Source: Dermacentor variabilis (Eukaryota; Arthropoda; Arachnida; Ixodida; Ixodidae). From it: DNA of 64,000 nucleotides. The position numbers were made by a program, and so were the translations under genes. The stretch covers positions 207,540,352 through 207,604,351 of the forward strand of contig NC_134568.1 of assembly GCF_050947875.1 (NCBI RefSeq), given 5' to 3'. Below the pieces are notes generated by a model. That model ran no database searches. It was not told the origin of the DNA and was given only the letters and a program-made list of their open reading frames with translations. Of the stretch, positions 57,101-64,000 are shown piece by piece (positions within the stretch are counted from its first letter, which is position 1; the number at the start of each line of letters is the position of its first letter).

Positions 57101-58663
57101 TGCTTCACCGCGTGACATTGCTGCATTGAGGCGAAGCTGACTTTCGGGACATGGCATTCTGCAACGTGCCGTGCTTTCCGAGCTTTGAAGCCAATCGCGA
57201 GTCGGTTGCTGACAGCGGTGAATTCTTTCAATGGAAAACATGGCGCTGAACGGCAAGAAGCTTACTAGCGAACGTCGAAGCACCGGAGCGTTTGCCGCGG
57301 TAGTGGCTACGGCTGCCAGCGGATCTCTGTCCGAGAGCGCCGGTTCAAGGCGGCGAGGTAATAAAAACGGCGGCAATGGTGGCTTTGATTAGTGCCGTTT
57401 CGTTCTTGCGTCCGAAATTTCAGACGTTCTTATACACTGACTCTATGAGGTACGTGGTGGCACCGCGAAGCTGTCCGAATTATCGGGCGTCCGGAAAGTC
57501 TCGTTGGTTGCACACTGGAAAGCCCTCCAGCCGACGACACAGCGTCAAAATACGATTCGTTACGATCCCTCTGTTACTAAAGCCAGCACTATCGCGACTT
57601 TCGTTCGCTTTCAATAAAATTACAGCTAATTTTCCCTGATCGAAGCACAAATTCCCTGAGACTTCCCGGTTTTCCCGGTTGGTAGACACCCTGTCTTAGG
57701 GAAGCACAAAAGAGGAGTCCCACTGCAGTAAATACCTCATACATAAAGTATAAACCCCATGCAAGCGATCTTGCACGCGACAGCAACAAGCGACGCGATG
57801 GAGATGGCTGTCGCGTTCGCTCGTCGCCTACAAGTTACACCCCGTGCGAGCGATGACTTCAAGCGACGTCTCCCCAGTGTTGCCGGTATGAGGGCAGCAA
57901 TATAGGCGCCGAAACTAGCATGACGTGTGCTTTATTAACTTAAGTTGATGTATTTTACTGTAAAAAGCAGCATAAAATATTTCTGAAAGTCTTGCAGTAG
58001 GTTCTTATCCTTGCACATATAAAAATTCAATCGTTTGCTCGTTCCATGCGACAATCGGAAGTGCTGGAGTTATGTACATCCAGTTCCGGCTTTGCGCTAT
58101 TGGCTAGTCGCTCATAGCACTTCCGGGCGATGAGCGACGAATTCTAGATTTGCAGAACCGAGCGATCGCGCGACAAGACCAAGCGATCTGTTCACGCGAG
58201 CCCGATCCGTCGCTCGTAGCTGTTGCGCACAAAATCGCGCTCATGGAGTTTAGCCTTAACTTGTTTCGATGGTGGCAACACATTGTGTCACTATATCATT
58301 CAATGCTAGCACATTACAGTTGACAGTCATCACGAGATGGGTGCTGCTGCAAGTTTTTTAACTGTTCAAAAAAAATACACTTTGTCACTGAATAAATGTG
58401 CTCAAAGGGTCTTTTTACAAGCTTTGAGGTTGTATTATTTTACTAAGAAGCCAACAAGAGCATATCTAAAGTTTTAGTGCCTACAAACACTTTGTTTTAA
58501 AAATGTGCCATCAGTATTGCAAGCTGCTCGTGCAGCTGTGAAGCACGCTGCAAGTATTTTAGGCAATGACAATGGTTCGAGTGAAGATTCTGAACTTGAA
58601 AAATCGTCAAGCAGTAACAATACAGATGACAAGTCAGACAATGTGGCCAGCACCTGGAACTGG
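35936..58663 (+). CDS. ACIN1: Acinus (apoptotic chromatin condensation inducer), 5' part
   Basis: Exons on the plus strand encode the N-terminus of Acinus: a SAP DNA-binding domain (SLRVVDLRSALEKRGLPKSG, then KKELVERLKL), a short acidic linker, and a coiled coil with the signature GQNDFVRQYLAAQQQ and MQLKERRLAEM. From memory, the human protein has [20 protein letters not shown] and [20 protein letters not shown] in the same order and spacing. Family knowledge: Acinus is a nuclear splicing factor, a subunit of the ASAP complex with RNPS1 and SAP18 that binds the exon junction complex, and a caspase target in apoptosis. The RRM and the RNPS1/SAP18-binding C-terminus are not in the window. Exons 1-4 are firm (35996-36133, 36684-36729, 36809-36828, 37576-37681). 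A fifth at about 58515-58663 is tentative, so the stated end is provisional. Confidence 0.85.
36134..36683 (+). other. ACIN1 intron 1
   Basis: 550 bp, GTAAGC to TTTTTTTTTTTCACAG. No exon or repeat recognised in it. Confidence 0.8.
36684..36729 (+). CDS. ACIN1: ACIN1 exon 2
   Basis: 46 nt after a strong T-rich acceptor, donor GTGAGT. It encodes QLKIEKLHEESVKAE with one base carried over. A charged helical continuation of the SAP region. Confidence 0.82.
36809..36828 (+). CDS. ACIN1: ACIN1 exon 3 (20-nt microexon)
   Basis: Between acceptor TTTCTCTTCCAG and donor GTAAGT. With the G carried from exon 2 it reads DRVPNLD and restores phase 0 for exon 4. Without it, exon 2 to exon 4 would be out of frame, which supports it. 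Confidence 0.78.
37576..37681 (+). CDS. ACIN1: ACIN1 exon 4 (coiled coil)
   Basis: 106 nt, acceptor CACATTTTGCAG, donor ATGC|GTAAGT. It encodes LQDELTGQNDFVRQYLAAQQ, then QTYAMQLKERRLAEM, leaving one base. The Q-N-x-F-[VI]-[RK]-Q-Y-L-x-x-Q-Q signature is the strongest evidence for Acinus. Confidence 0.9.
39245..39619 (+). repeat. 5' LTR of the Gypsy element (left edge uncertain)
   Basis: The right edge is set by GTGACA followed by TCTGGTGGAG, which fits an LTR ending in CA and a primer-binding site starting TGG. An AATAAA signal is at 39556-39561. No second copy of this sequence exists downstream, so the left edge cannot be fixed by comparison. Confidence 0.5.
39753..40930 (+). pseudogene. 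Gypsy gag remnant, split by an insertion
   Basis: A capsid-type protein: PPTFRGLSFEDPDNWLETYE, then in the next frame VYFALKDATRTWFENRESTL, WDLFCNGFLQTFTS and IFTEEMTRLFRHADQDMPE, reaching LMHGLKQEL. The frame resumes after the 134-bp insert with FAGLICNLLKTVAEFISEAT. A degraded nucleocapsid part (YRRCPYRDLGL in another frame) ends it. Frame changes near 39940 and 40840. Capsid assembly was its role; it cannot be made now. Confidence 0.75.
40217..40376. mobile_element. 134-bp hairpin insertion with 13-bp target duplication
   Basis: TGAAGCAAGAGCT occurs at 40217-40229 and again at 40364-40376. Removing one copy plus the 134 bp between restores an open gag frame across the junction. The insert ends in a long hairpin: arms 40277-40313 and 40328-40364, starting ATCTTGGATTGTAGTG, with 3 mismatches in 37 bp around a T-rich loop. 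Confidence 0.85.
41316..41780 (+). pseudogene. Gypsy protease remnant
   Basis: LVDGHAVTALVDTGADYSVI carries the DTGA aspartic-protease active site, and VILGMDFLNQHGAIIDL is the conserved second motif. An in-frame TGA lies between (after VVLQKCS), so the domain is broken even though both motifs survive. Confidence 0.82.
42158..42770 (+). pseudogene. Gypsy reverse transcriptase remnant
   Basis: Motifs in order: SPWASPVVLAKKKD, FCVDYRRLNNIMKKDAYP, YFSSMDL then a stop, and in a shifted frame MPFGLCSAPATFQ, CLVNLEDVVVFTGNFDDHL and LTLKPEKCRF. The catalytic Y-L-D-D box reads N-L-E-D here, so both the stop and the active-site change disable it. Confidence 0.85.
42900..43380 (+). pseudogene. Gypsy RNase H remnant
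   Basis: TEIHSDASNLGPGTVPVQ, VIAYASRSLSKAKGNYSTTE, KECLTIIWA and YLYGRPSKVVSDYHALCWL followed by RKHSDADCLSR. This is the standard Gypsy RNase H; the first Asp (SDAS) and Glu (TEKE) are kept. It lies at the start of a 279-codon frame (42910-43749). Confidence 0.85.
43380..44570 (+). pseudogene. Gypsy integrase remnant
   Basis: The N-terminal zinc region (DPTAEHLGFSRMLSRI and YYWLRLIADVPHYVE) is in the RNase H frame. Then, with several frame changes, come core pieces (IGMDLLGAFPTS-like words, YFTHFTEMKALPKVSAAEVA, a TDRGT word near 44025, and a C-terminal MFAHNTAVQETTQIPPF block). The tail VRLKPFYQR precedes TAA near 44569. At least four frame breaks. Confidence 0.78.
44635..44647 (+). repeat. 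C13-T8 homopolymer pair
   Basis: Thirteen C followed by T8 in the 3' non-coding part of the Gypsy element. Length is probably unreliable. Confidence 0.85.
45154..45394. mobile_element. 241-bp MITE with 44-bp near-perfect TIRs
   Basis: GGGGTGCGATCTTGTACGCA at the left end is matched by its exact complement at the right end. The identity continues through TTCCAAAATAGAACGGA, then a few differences before CGGTTC. The close match of the arms suggests recent insertion. No duplicated target is evident. Confidence 0.85.
45950..46270 (-). mobile_element. AGGGGCCC-ended repeat fragment
   Basis: The end AAGGGCCCCTCACCAGGTCC (complement) followed by CATAGCAAATTTGGG resembles the AGGG(T/C)CC-ended elements common in tick DNA and related in kind to those at 14.1 and 31.9 kb. 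I cannot find the matching other end. Confidence 0.4.
46303..46953 (+). CDS. Possible small two-exon gene or transposon exon, unrecognised
   Basis: Exon-like piece 1 (46303-46326) reads MSDPVATS between a CATCACAG acceptor-like end and a perfect GTGAGT donor. Piece 2 (46675-46953) opens after GATTGCGCAG in the matching phase and runs 92 codons to TGA, with PVRNFRGSFMTRCKVL, MDCVKCENALIRKLIGIQM and LKRAQKYLNIVRKRCP: basic, helix-prone, with a C-x2-C pair. It lies in an ACIN1 intron, same strand. An AATAAA between the pieces argues against it. It may belong to a THAP-type transposon. Confidence 0.25.
47745..47757. repeat. 13-bp target duplication TTGAAGTTTGGTG, left
   Basis: Identical to 53305-53317. 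It marks the 5' end of the LINE at 47758. Confidence 0.88.
48027..49650 (+). pseudogene. LINE ORF1 (gag-like, CCHC zinc knuckles)
   Basis: Starts ATGGGAGACTCC. An acidic and Ser/Thr-rich N-terminus (EEEEDNNQEDFDWQVATGRR) leads to a globular middle with an in-frame TAG near 48498. Then come zinc knuckles CFTCGRVGHRSDVC and CRGCG, a frameshift to HPTGDKACKQRF, a basic Arg/Ser part (RERARSRSAPRERRRSKSG) and a coiled coil (IEQLIREVNSLCKANEELTK). Family role: RNA-binding chaperone coating the LINE RNA. Two or three lesions. Confidence 0.82.
49643..50340 (+). pseudogene. LINE ORF2 endonuclease domain
   Basis: MDSAQNFSVWQWNCRGFLNK contains the conserved WNCRG Asn motif, and VIMLQETLAD the catalytic Glu. 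The Gly-Asp-Phe-Asn block (GDFNAPYQAWGYAW) and LGSDHYIIHI follow in other frames. Stop after IHL at 49892 and a frameshift near 50030 break it. In family members it nicks target DNA to prime reverse transcription. Confidence 0.82.
50608..51900 (+). pseudogene. LINE ORF2 reverse transcriptase domain
   Basis: Begins with a linker, then SSRSAAGPDGITNKLL, ANTILIPKPGKLLHLDNLRP, SLTSFIGKAMEHVILNRL and ILGLDVEKAFDRIEH. After a frame change come NRGTPQGAVLSPMLFNLAM and HFAIDDITIWSANG. Where Y-A-D-D is expected, the sequence reads A-I-D-D, as if two codons were deleted just before the catalytic pair. Confidence 0.85.
52440..53171 (+). pseudogene. LINE ORF2 RNase H and C-terminal zinc motif
   Basis: RNase H pieces: VDAAWVKGKEAYTAVVVDSR, then (shifted) EQAAIALAIRNRKWSFIYSD and a GHMG...NEVTNDLAQGLA ending. 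After it comes the C-terminal motif CNVCDGIIDIRHMLAGCPTT, a C-x2-C...H...C arrangement typical of I-type ORF2 tails, and a stop after SSSSYQN. Frameshifts near 52545 and 52700. Confidence 0.78.
53270..53304 (+). terminator. LINE 3' end: AATAAA and (GAAT)n tail
   Basis: AATAAAGTTTTGTG then about four GAAT units, directly followed by the right target duplication. Confidence 0.8.
53305..53317. repeat. 13-bp target duplication TTGAAGTTTGGTG, right
   Basis: Partner of 47745-47757. Confidence 0.88.
54005..55440. repeat. Degenerate tandem repeat around CAACTTGGGTCACTGGGTATG, interrupted by the LTR
   Basis: Copies of the word near 54008, 54058, 55076, 55138, 55300, 55350 and 55398, followed by GTG(G/C)C and AATGAACCTCTTT-like spacers, roughly 50-60 bp per unit but with variable spacing. 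The LTR at 54070 and a short unrelated piece (54814-55050) split the array. Confidence 0.55.
54070..54813 (+). repeat. Isolated LTR (744 bp) plus a few bases of internal sequence
   Basis: Begins TGTTAGGAACGG and ends CCAAACTTGACA, the TG...CA form of LTRs. It has TTTATAA at 54594-54600 and AATAAA at 54686-54691, in promoter/poly-A order. Directly after it, GCTGGTTGCCAGCGGTGGGA looks like a primer-binding site plus leader, but no coding region follows. It is therefore a truncated 5' end of an LTR element unlike the Gypsy copy at 39-44 kb. Confidence 0.7.
55663..57693. mobile_element. DNA transposon with CAGGGTGTCTACC-type ends, copy 2 (complete)
   Basis: Left end CAGGGCGTCTACCAAG; right end complement CAGGGTGTCTACCAACCGGG. 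TCTTAG abuts both outer ends (55657-55662 and 57694-57699), a 6-bp target duplication. It is 2.03 kb long with no recognisable transposase, so non-autonomous. It serves as the empty-site reference for the nested insertion in copy 1. Confidence 0.8.
57740..58260. mobile_element. CpG-rich MITE
   Basis: Left arm GTATAAACCCCATGCAAGCG followed by ATCTTGCACGCGACAGC. Right arm complement GGCTAAACTCCATGAGCGCG followed by ATTTTGTGCGCAACAGC. About 0.5 kb, inverted ends, CpG-rich core. It starts within 50 bp of the preceding transposon. Confidence 0.65.
58515..58663 (+). CDS. ACIN1: Candidate ACIN1 exon 5
   Basis: An open stretch with the required incoming phase (two bases after ATCAG) encodes LQAARAAVKHAASILGNDNG and then SSEDSELEKSSSSNNTDDKS. 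Following RRLAEM of exon 4, this resembles the human sequence after the coiled coil (AREAAELEEAS, then an ESEDE acidic-serine run). Acceptors at CAAG (58523) or GTGCAG (58535) keep the same frame. The donor AACTGG|GTTTGT is weak. The frame is otherwise open to 58783, where an AATAAA lies nearby, so a short terminal exon is the alternative. Confidence 0.4.
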
Positions 58664-60370
58664 GTTTGTCTTAACCAAAACAATGTCTCCTGCGCAATCA
58701 AGCTGCCTTTCTGCAATTCCTGCATCTTTCATTTCATTTATGTACAAATAAAAATTGCACTATCTTGTAACTTTGACACATAACTAGTGCACAATGTATT
58801 TCGCTAATTTTTTTGCAACAAGACCAGTATAAGCACCTGAGGCATTCTTGGTACCATATCTTTTAGAAGAAAAAAATGCAAGTTAAAAAAATTCACTTGT
58901 AATCTACATGACTGTCAGCTGGACCAAAAACTATTTATTTATTTATTACCCTGGTTATCAGAGAAGTGCTTAAAGGATTAATACAGCAGCATCGACTGAA
59001 TTACACTTGTAAACTAATTTTGAAAATTGCTATGTTACAGTGAAATGAAAGTAGTTGTGGCACTTAATTGCAAGAACATAGCCATAAACTACCTTTGGAC
59101 AAAGCTGATTCATTTCGGATGCCACTGATTATCAAGGCATTGTAATAAAATTTGTTGAGAGCTTATTTGAATTCATCTGCCAAGTTTTAGTGTTGTGATC
59201 ACAGTTGGTGTTTGACAAGTTATGCATACAACAAAAGAAACCTTGGTAAACACACAATGCCCTGCTTATTTTAAAAGCTTCTCACCTTTATATAGGTTAG
59301 TTCTTCTAAAGTGCAACTTCTAGCCTGCAAGGCTGTTAAGGTTGTGTTAAGTTGCTCACGTGGTGATAGTAGTGCACATCTAGTTAACTTTCTGCTACAG
59401 TCATCGCGATTCCAATAAACAGGCTGGAAAAATATATCTGTACTGGCAAGCACACGAGCATTAAAGGATGCGCATGTGCAATGCAATGCCTTGACGCCTG
59501 GTACTTGCTTCATCTGAGGGCGCAAGAATTCAGTTTGGCATGCACTCACAGAACCCGTAATATTTTGTCCCTGCCTGTACATGGCATATAGTGCTTAAAG
59601 CACAACTGCATGCTTGGCAAAATTGAAGGTATGCTTCACTATTATAACCTATTACTGATGAAGTTTATCAGACACTACGTTTACAATTACATATTCACTT
59701 TGCACTAAAACTTTTACTAAGTCACCTCGAGGATGTGTGCTGATTGCACCACTGGCTCCAAGCCCTGTCACAATGCTTCAGAAGTCACGCCCTGGTTGTG
59801 CTTACACGTCTGCTTGCCGCATAGTGGCCCTAAAACAGCCATGTGTGGCATAATGTATTTCGCTTTCACTTTTGCCAAGGATTTTTGTAACGAGCGCATA
59901 TTAAAAAGACAGATGACAATTATTGTTTGAGGGCGAGATATGCCTCAGAGGGTGTAAACTTTCTAAATGCAAAGCATTGTTGTCCAAGTCAACCCAGTTT
60001 TTATTTTGTATCTGGAAGTTCTTGCGGGTCGCACCTTCTAAAAAAAGCAGTGGTAAAGATAAAGAAGCTTTAATTCGAATAGTCATTGTACATGACTTCC
60101 ACCTGAATTAAATGAAAAGCTTTGTGCCCTGAAAGAGTGTGTAGAACTGCATAATCAACCATGACGATGCTGCGCCTCTTGACACGCTGCTTTGCATCAA
60201 AGGCTGGGCACCTCTTGCACTTGTAATAGCGCAAGAGTTCACTCTGCTGGGCCACACATTGCACTCGCTCCGTCCTAGGTGACTGCGTATTTCTAGAAAC
60301 GCACATACATATAGGATCCTGCCCCCCTCCCCTCCCCCCCCATATATCTCTTAGCATGTTAGAAAGAAAG
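58664..60370. other. AT-rich sequence, no gene recognised
   Basis: Contains an (ATTT)n run at about 58930. I see no coding pattern with splice support and no complete transposon. Confidence 0.6.
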
Positions 60371-60655
60371 GTATTGCGCTTACTGCTGCACTATTCTTGC
60401 TGAAATTTTGTAGAAGGATTGCATTTTGGAGTTCACGTCATTCAGTGTAACACTTTCAACAGTTAATTCCCTGCTTTTGAAGAAAAAAGTGCAAATTTGC
60501 CTCCGCTTATAGTGATGCGAGCTGCTGCTGCAACAGAGCAAGCATGAACTTGTGTCGCCGCTTGCTGGCAGTTGCGGAACGCAGCATTTCAGGGAGGGCT
60601 GCCGCATGTTCCAGGAGCAGGCAACACGTCGCAACCCCCTCTGACCAGGTACAAA
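60371..60655 (+). mobile_element. Half copy of the 14.1-kb foldback MITE
   Basis: GGATTGCATTTTGGAGTTCA, GTGTAACACTTTCAACAGTTAA, GTGCAAATTTGCC and GCAGCATTTCAGGGAGGGCT follow the order of the left arm of 14144-14687. It stops where the LINE begins, so the second arm was lost. Confidence 0.75.
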
Positions 60656-61176
60656 AAGCCTGGGGAGTGATCACAAACGAATCAAAATCAGTTTTGGAAG
60701 GACAGTACCACTGATAGAAACTAAAGAAAGGAAATGTATGAGCAAACTGAATGACAGGCAGCTACAAGTGGTGAAAAACATTGAAAACATGTTATCCAAG
60801 CAACCGCAAAGGGCCTGGACATACGAGTTAATAGGTATTTTTAAACAAGAGCTAGAGAAGGGACAGATTAGGAAACTAGGACATAAGTAGGGAAAACAAA
60901 CCGAAAAGCTGGTGGGACCGAGAAGTTAAGGAGGCCATAGAGCAACGCAAAGATGTGTGCAGAAAACACAGAGCAGCAAAGAGAAGGGGAGCCCCACCAG
61001 AAGAGGTGGAGACAAAATGGGAGAATTACCTTGCAATGAAAAGAGAAGCAGCGGCATTATTTGAAGAGAAGATAGCAAAAGTTGGGGTACAGTGGTTGTT
61101 AGAGATAAGAAAATAAGACAGAAATGCCTCTAAGAAGTTTTAAGAACACATAAGGCAACAGAGTAAGAAGACAGAG

Positions 61177-62451
61177 GTGGTTCAGCACTCACTGACCACA
61201 CCAGAAGGAACAAAGGTAGAGGGAGAGGAAGCTCAGGAATATATTAGGTTAACAATAGAGGCAGCATTTGCAGAGCCAGAGGGTAGCGAAATGGAGAACA
61301 ATGACAACGGCAGGACAGAATTAGAGGAGGAGAACAGAGGGATGACAAGTAAGGAATGGGACAGAATTGAACACAAGGTCCCCACGGGAACAGTGACAGG
61401 ACCTGATGACATACGTATGAAATTGATAAGCATATTAGGCCAGAAAAGTAAATTAAAATTATGACAGCTTAATGAACAAATAGTTGCAGGGGGAGTGACA
61501 GGACCTGATGACATACGTATGAAATTGATAAGCATATTAGGCCAGAAAAGTAAATTAAAATTACGACAACTTATTGAACAAATAGTAGCAGGGGGAGATG
61601 TTCCACAGGACTGGAAATCAAGCAGAATGATATTAGTTTACAAAGGTAAGGGAAGTAAGGACAACATTAAATCCTACAGGCCAATAACTATCACATCAGT
61701 CATATACAGAGTAGCAATGCAGATGGTGAAAAAGAGAATGGAGGAATGGGCAGAACGTGAAGAGATCTTGGGAGAACTGCAGAATGGATTTAGAAGGAAC
61801 AGAAGGCTAGATGATAATTTATTTGTTATAACACAGTGCATAGAGATAGCGACAGCCAGGCAGAAACCGCTATGGATAGCTTTTTTAGACATTAGAGGAG
61901 CCTATGATAATGTAAACCGAGAAAAGTTATGGAGCCAGTGGAAGGAATATGGTCTAGATAGAAAGTTGGTTGGATTCCTACAACAAGTTTATACAGATAA
62001 TGAGGTAGAGATATCATGGGAGGGGGAAACTACAAAACCAGCTAAAATAAGAAGTAGTCTCAGGCAGGGCTGTCCATTGTCGCCACTGCTTTTTATGATT
62101 TATATGAGCCAAATGGAAAAGAGGCTAGAACAGAGCACAATAGGAACCGACATAAGCTATATGCTGGAAGGGCAGAAGGTAGCTCAAGTACTAGCCGGAG
62201 TGATGTATGCAGATGATATTGTACTGCTTGCTGACACCCGAGTAGGGCTACAGCAACTAATGAGGATATGTGGAGAGGAGGGAGAAAAATTGGGACTGCA
62301 ATTCAGTAGAGAGAAGTCTGGGATAATAGTATATAATGAAGAAAGGGGGGAACCATTGGAAATACAAGGCACTAAGATTGATCATGTTGAAAAATACAAG
62401 TATTTGGGCATATGGCTAAATGAGGGCAAAAAATACTTGGAAGAACATTAA
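61177..62451 (+). pseudogene. LINE reverse transcriptase (copy C), with internal duplication
   Basis: TGPDDIRMKLISILGQKSK occurs twice, in units 61393-61494 and 61495-61596. Downstream, one long frame gives SSRMILVYKGKGSKDNIKSY, LGELQNGFRRNRRLDDNLF, FLDIRGAYDNVNREKLW, LRQGCPLSPLLFMIYMSQ and VMYADDIVLLADTRV: all reverse transcriptase motifs, including intact YADD. The first unit carries TGA where the second has CGA, so the frame is open only from 61495. Confidence 0.88.
61393..61596 (+). repeat. 102-bp in-frame tandem duplication
   Basis: Two adjoining units starting GTGACAGGACCTGATGACAT, differing at only a few bases near their ends. Confidence 0.93.
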
Positions 62452-62469
62452 AAAATTACGATTGAAAAA

Positions 62470-63224
62470 GTGAAAAGGAACTCAGCTGTAATGAAACACA
62501 AGGCACTGTGGAACTATAATAGGTACGAGGTGGTTAGAGGGGTATGGAAAGGGGTTATGGTACCTGGCCTCAAATTCGGATATTCAGTACTTTGCATGAA
62601 ATCGGAAGTTCAGGCATGCATGGAAACAAGACAGAGAAGTGTAGGCAGGTTGGCCTTAGGAGCGCACGGGAACACCCCTAATGAGAGAGTGCAGGGGGAC
62701 ATAAGATGGACGTTATTCGAAGGTAGAGAGACAATCAGTAAGCTAAAATATGAACAGAGACTCAAAGCACTGGGGAAAGAAAGGTGGGCGTGAAAAGTTT
62801 GAACACAAAGTGGACACTCAGAACTAGGAAGCTGAAGATTAGATACCTACAGCCGAGGGAGGGGGTCCAACGTGGTTCTAGTGTGGGAAAGAAGGTGAAG
62901 GAGACGGAAAGAAAAAGGTGGGAAGAAAGAATGCTCGGAAAGCCAGTGCTAGCTATGTATAGGACACAAAAACAGGAGATAAAGAGTGAACTCTTATTTG
63001 ATAACTCGCGGGGCAGCTCACTATTATTCGAAGCTGGGACGGGGGTTTTGAGAACGAAAACATACAGGGCTAAATTTGAAGACGTGGACCTTTTATGCGC
63101 AGCTTGCGGAGCCGAAACTGAGACCACAGAGCATATAGTGCCGAGATGCACAGACCTTTGCCCGACTCTGGCTGAGGGAACAGTGACAGCTATGGTAGGG
63201 GCATTAGGTTTTTCCAGGGAATGA
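62470..63224 (+). pseudogene. LINE ORF2 C-terminus (copy C)
   Basis: Two overlapping frames (62470-62793 and 62784-63224): VMKHKALWNYNRYEVVRGVW, RSVGRLALGAHGNTPNERVQ, SSLLFEAGTGVLRTKTYRA and the Cys-rich end LLCAACGAETETTEHIVPRC. The same blocks (ALWNYNRYEVV, SSLLFEARTGVLRTKT, LLCGVCGEEEETAE) occur in copy A. Confidence 0.82.
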
Positions 63225-63472
63225 GGGCAAATAGACGAGAAAAGAGTAGCAGTAACGAAGGGGAGGCTAGAGGATTGGTGGAGGAAGTCAAGGGAGAGAT
63301 AATACCATAAATCGGGGAGCTAATGTTTTCTATACCATTTCAGATATCTATTTTGTTGGGAAGAGGGGAGTGAAAACTAGTTTAAGGAGAAGGGGATATA
63401 AAGGAAAAAAAGGAGGGGGGGCAAAAGGCTAAGTGGCGCCCCTTACAAAGGGTGTAGCCGCCATCCATCCAC

Positions 63473-64000
63473 ACAATGTTGTTTTGAAGTACGCTGCTGT
63501 ATTACATCATGACTAACCTATATAGGTCCTAACAAACTACTAGTAGCTTTTGCGCATGTTAATTACAATATATTTTATTTATAGATATTTTAAGTACCTT
63601 CAGAAAGGCATTGGGTAAAAGGGGAATACACTTACACCAACATAAAGCAAACATTATTCAATGCAGAAAAAAAAAGCATCATGTAAAAAGCTTTATTAAC
63701 ACAACACAATACAAGCACACAACATCAAACTAAAAACAGGAAAAAGTATGCACTGAAAGATACTAGTAAATATTTATTGAACATTATTGAACTACAGAGT
63801 AAGCATACAAATGCAAAAATTACTATATCAATTGCTGAATCACCACAATGCCAAATAGAAAAGAGGAAAGCTAGGCAGACAACAATTAAACTCTGCCATC
63901 TATGATAAGCTACTACTTCAGACAATGAATGGTATGTGAACCCACTCATTATTTGTTCAGGAAAATAAATAAACATAAGTACAGACTATAGATACTGCAA
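63473..64000. other. AT-rich sequence, nothing recognised
   Basis: Contains two AAGCTTTATTAAC / AATAAATAAAC-type words, but no supported gene or element. Confidence 0.6.

Larger units (their letters stand above)
37682..58514 (+). other. ACIN1 intron 4 (about 20.8 kb), transposon-filled
   Basis: Holds the Gypsy element (39.2-44.7 kb), small inverted-repeat elements (45.15, 45.95-46.27, 57.74 kb), an I-group LINE, a lone LTR, a tandem repeat and a CAGGGTGTCTACC transposon. The stretches 37.7-39.2, 46.95-47.74 and 53.3-54.0 kb show nothing I recognise. The strong acceptor TTCTGTCTTCCTTCAG at 38746-38761 is followed after 12 nt by GTAAAC, which could be another microexon but is unproven. Confidence 0.5.
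60656..63472 (+). mobile_element. Non-LTR retrotransposon (LINE), 5'-truncated, family 1 copy C
   Basis: Starts inside the end of the endonuclease (GSDHKRIKISF, the same words as copy A at 23.9 kb) and runs through linker, reverse transcriptase and Cys-rich tail to a short (CATC) tail at about 63465. Stops and frameshifts split it at 60890, 61465, 62451 and 62790. No RNase H is seen. It lies on the same strand as ACIN1. Confidence 0.87.

Overview
This is a stretch of animal nuclear DNA, almost certainly from a hard (ixodid) tick. The signs are spliced genes with GT-AG introns, tRNA-derived SINEs whose layout I recognise as the tick Ruka family, many short inverted-repeat transposons, LINEs with tetranucleotide tails, THAP/P-element-like fragments, and long AT-rich introns with microsatellites. 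Nothing here looks bacterial or viral.

Two host genes organise the window and are arranged head to head. On the minus strand, from about 35.3 kb down to 1.5 kb and beyond the left edge, lies the 5' part of a VPS9D1 orthologue (MIT-like N-terminus and coiled coil; the Rab5-GEF VPS9 domain itself is off the window). I could place eight coding exons. Seven of the eight junction phases or homology steps agree; the eighth implies one unseen small exon. On the plus strand, starting near 35.94 kb, is the 5' end of an ACIN1 (Acinus) orthologue: a SAP-domain exon, a 46-nt exon, a 20-nt microexon, a coiled-coil exon, and possibly a fifth exon at 58.5 kb after a roughly 21-kb intron. About 640 bp separate the two start codons; this stretch is CpG-rich and carries a perfect TGACGTCA (CRE) site, so it is probably a bidirectional promoter.

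The rest is transposon-filled intron. VPS9D1 intron 1 (18.0-35.2 kb) holds a three-level nest: a DNA transposon with CAGGGTGTCTACC ends (18.35-25.43 kb) is split by a P-element-like transposon (19.24-24.64 kb, 8-bp target duplication, transposase exons on the minus strand), which is itself split by a 5'-truncated LINE (21.30-24.5 kb). It also holds two neighbouring TTAA-flanked elements (31.16-31.87 and 31.93-33.39 kb), the second carrying a THAP zinc finger. The ACIN1 intron 4 holds a decayed Gypsy/Ty3 element (39.2-44.7 kb) whose gag is interrupted by a 134-bp hairpin insertion, a nearly full-length I-group LINE (47.76-53.30 kb) bounded by a 13-bp target duplication, an isolated LTR (54.07-54.81 kb), a degenerate tandem repeat, and a second CAGGGTGTCTACC transposon (55.66-57.69 kb). 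At 60.66-63.47 kb a second LINE of the 21-24 kb family carries an in-frame 102-bp tandem duplication.

Functionally, the two genes share no pathway (endosomal GTPase activation versus splicing/exon-junction biology). What joins them is probably the promoter. All calls come from reading the sequence and from memory of protein families; no alignments or searches were run.
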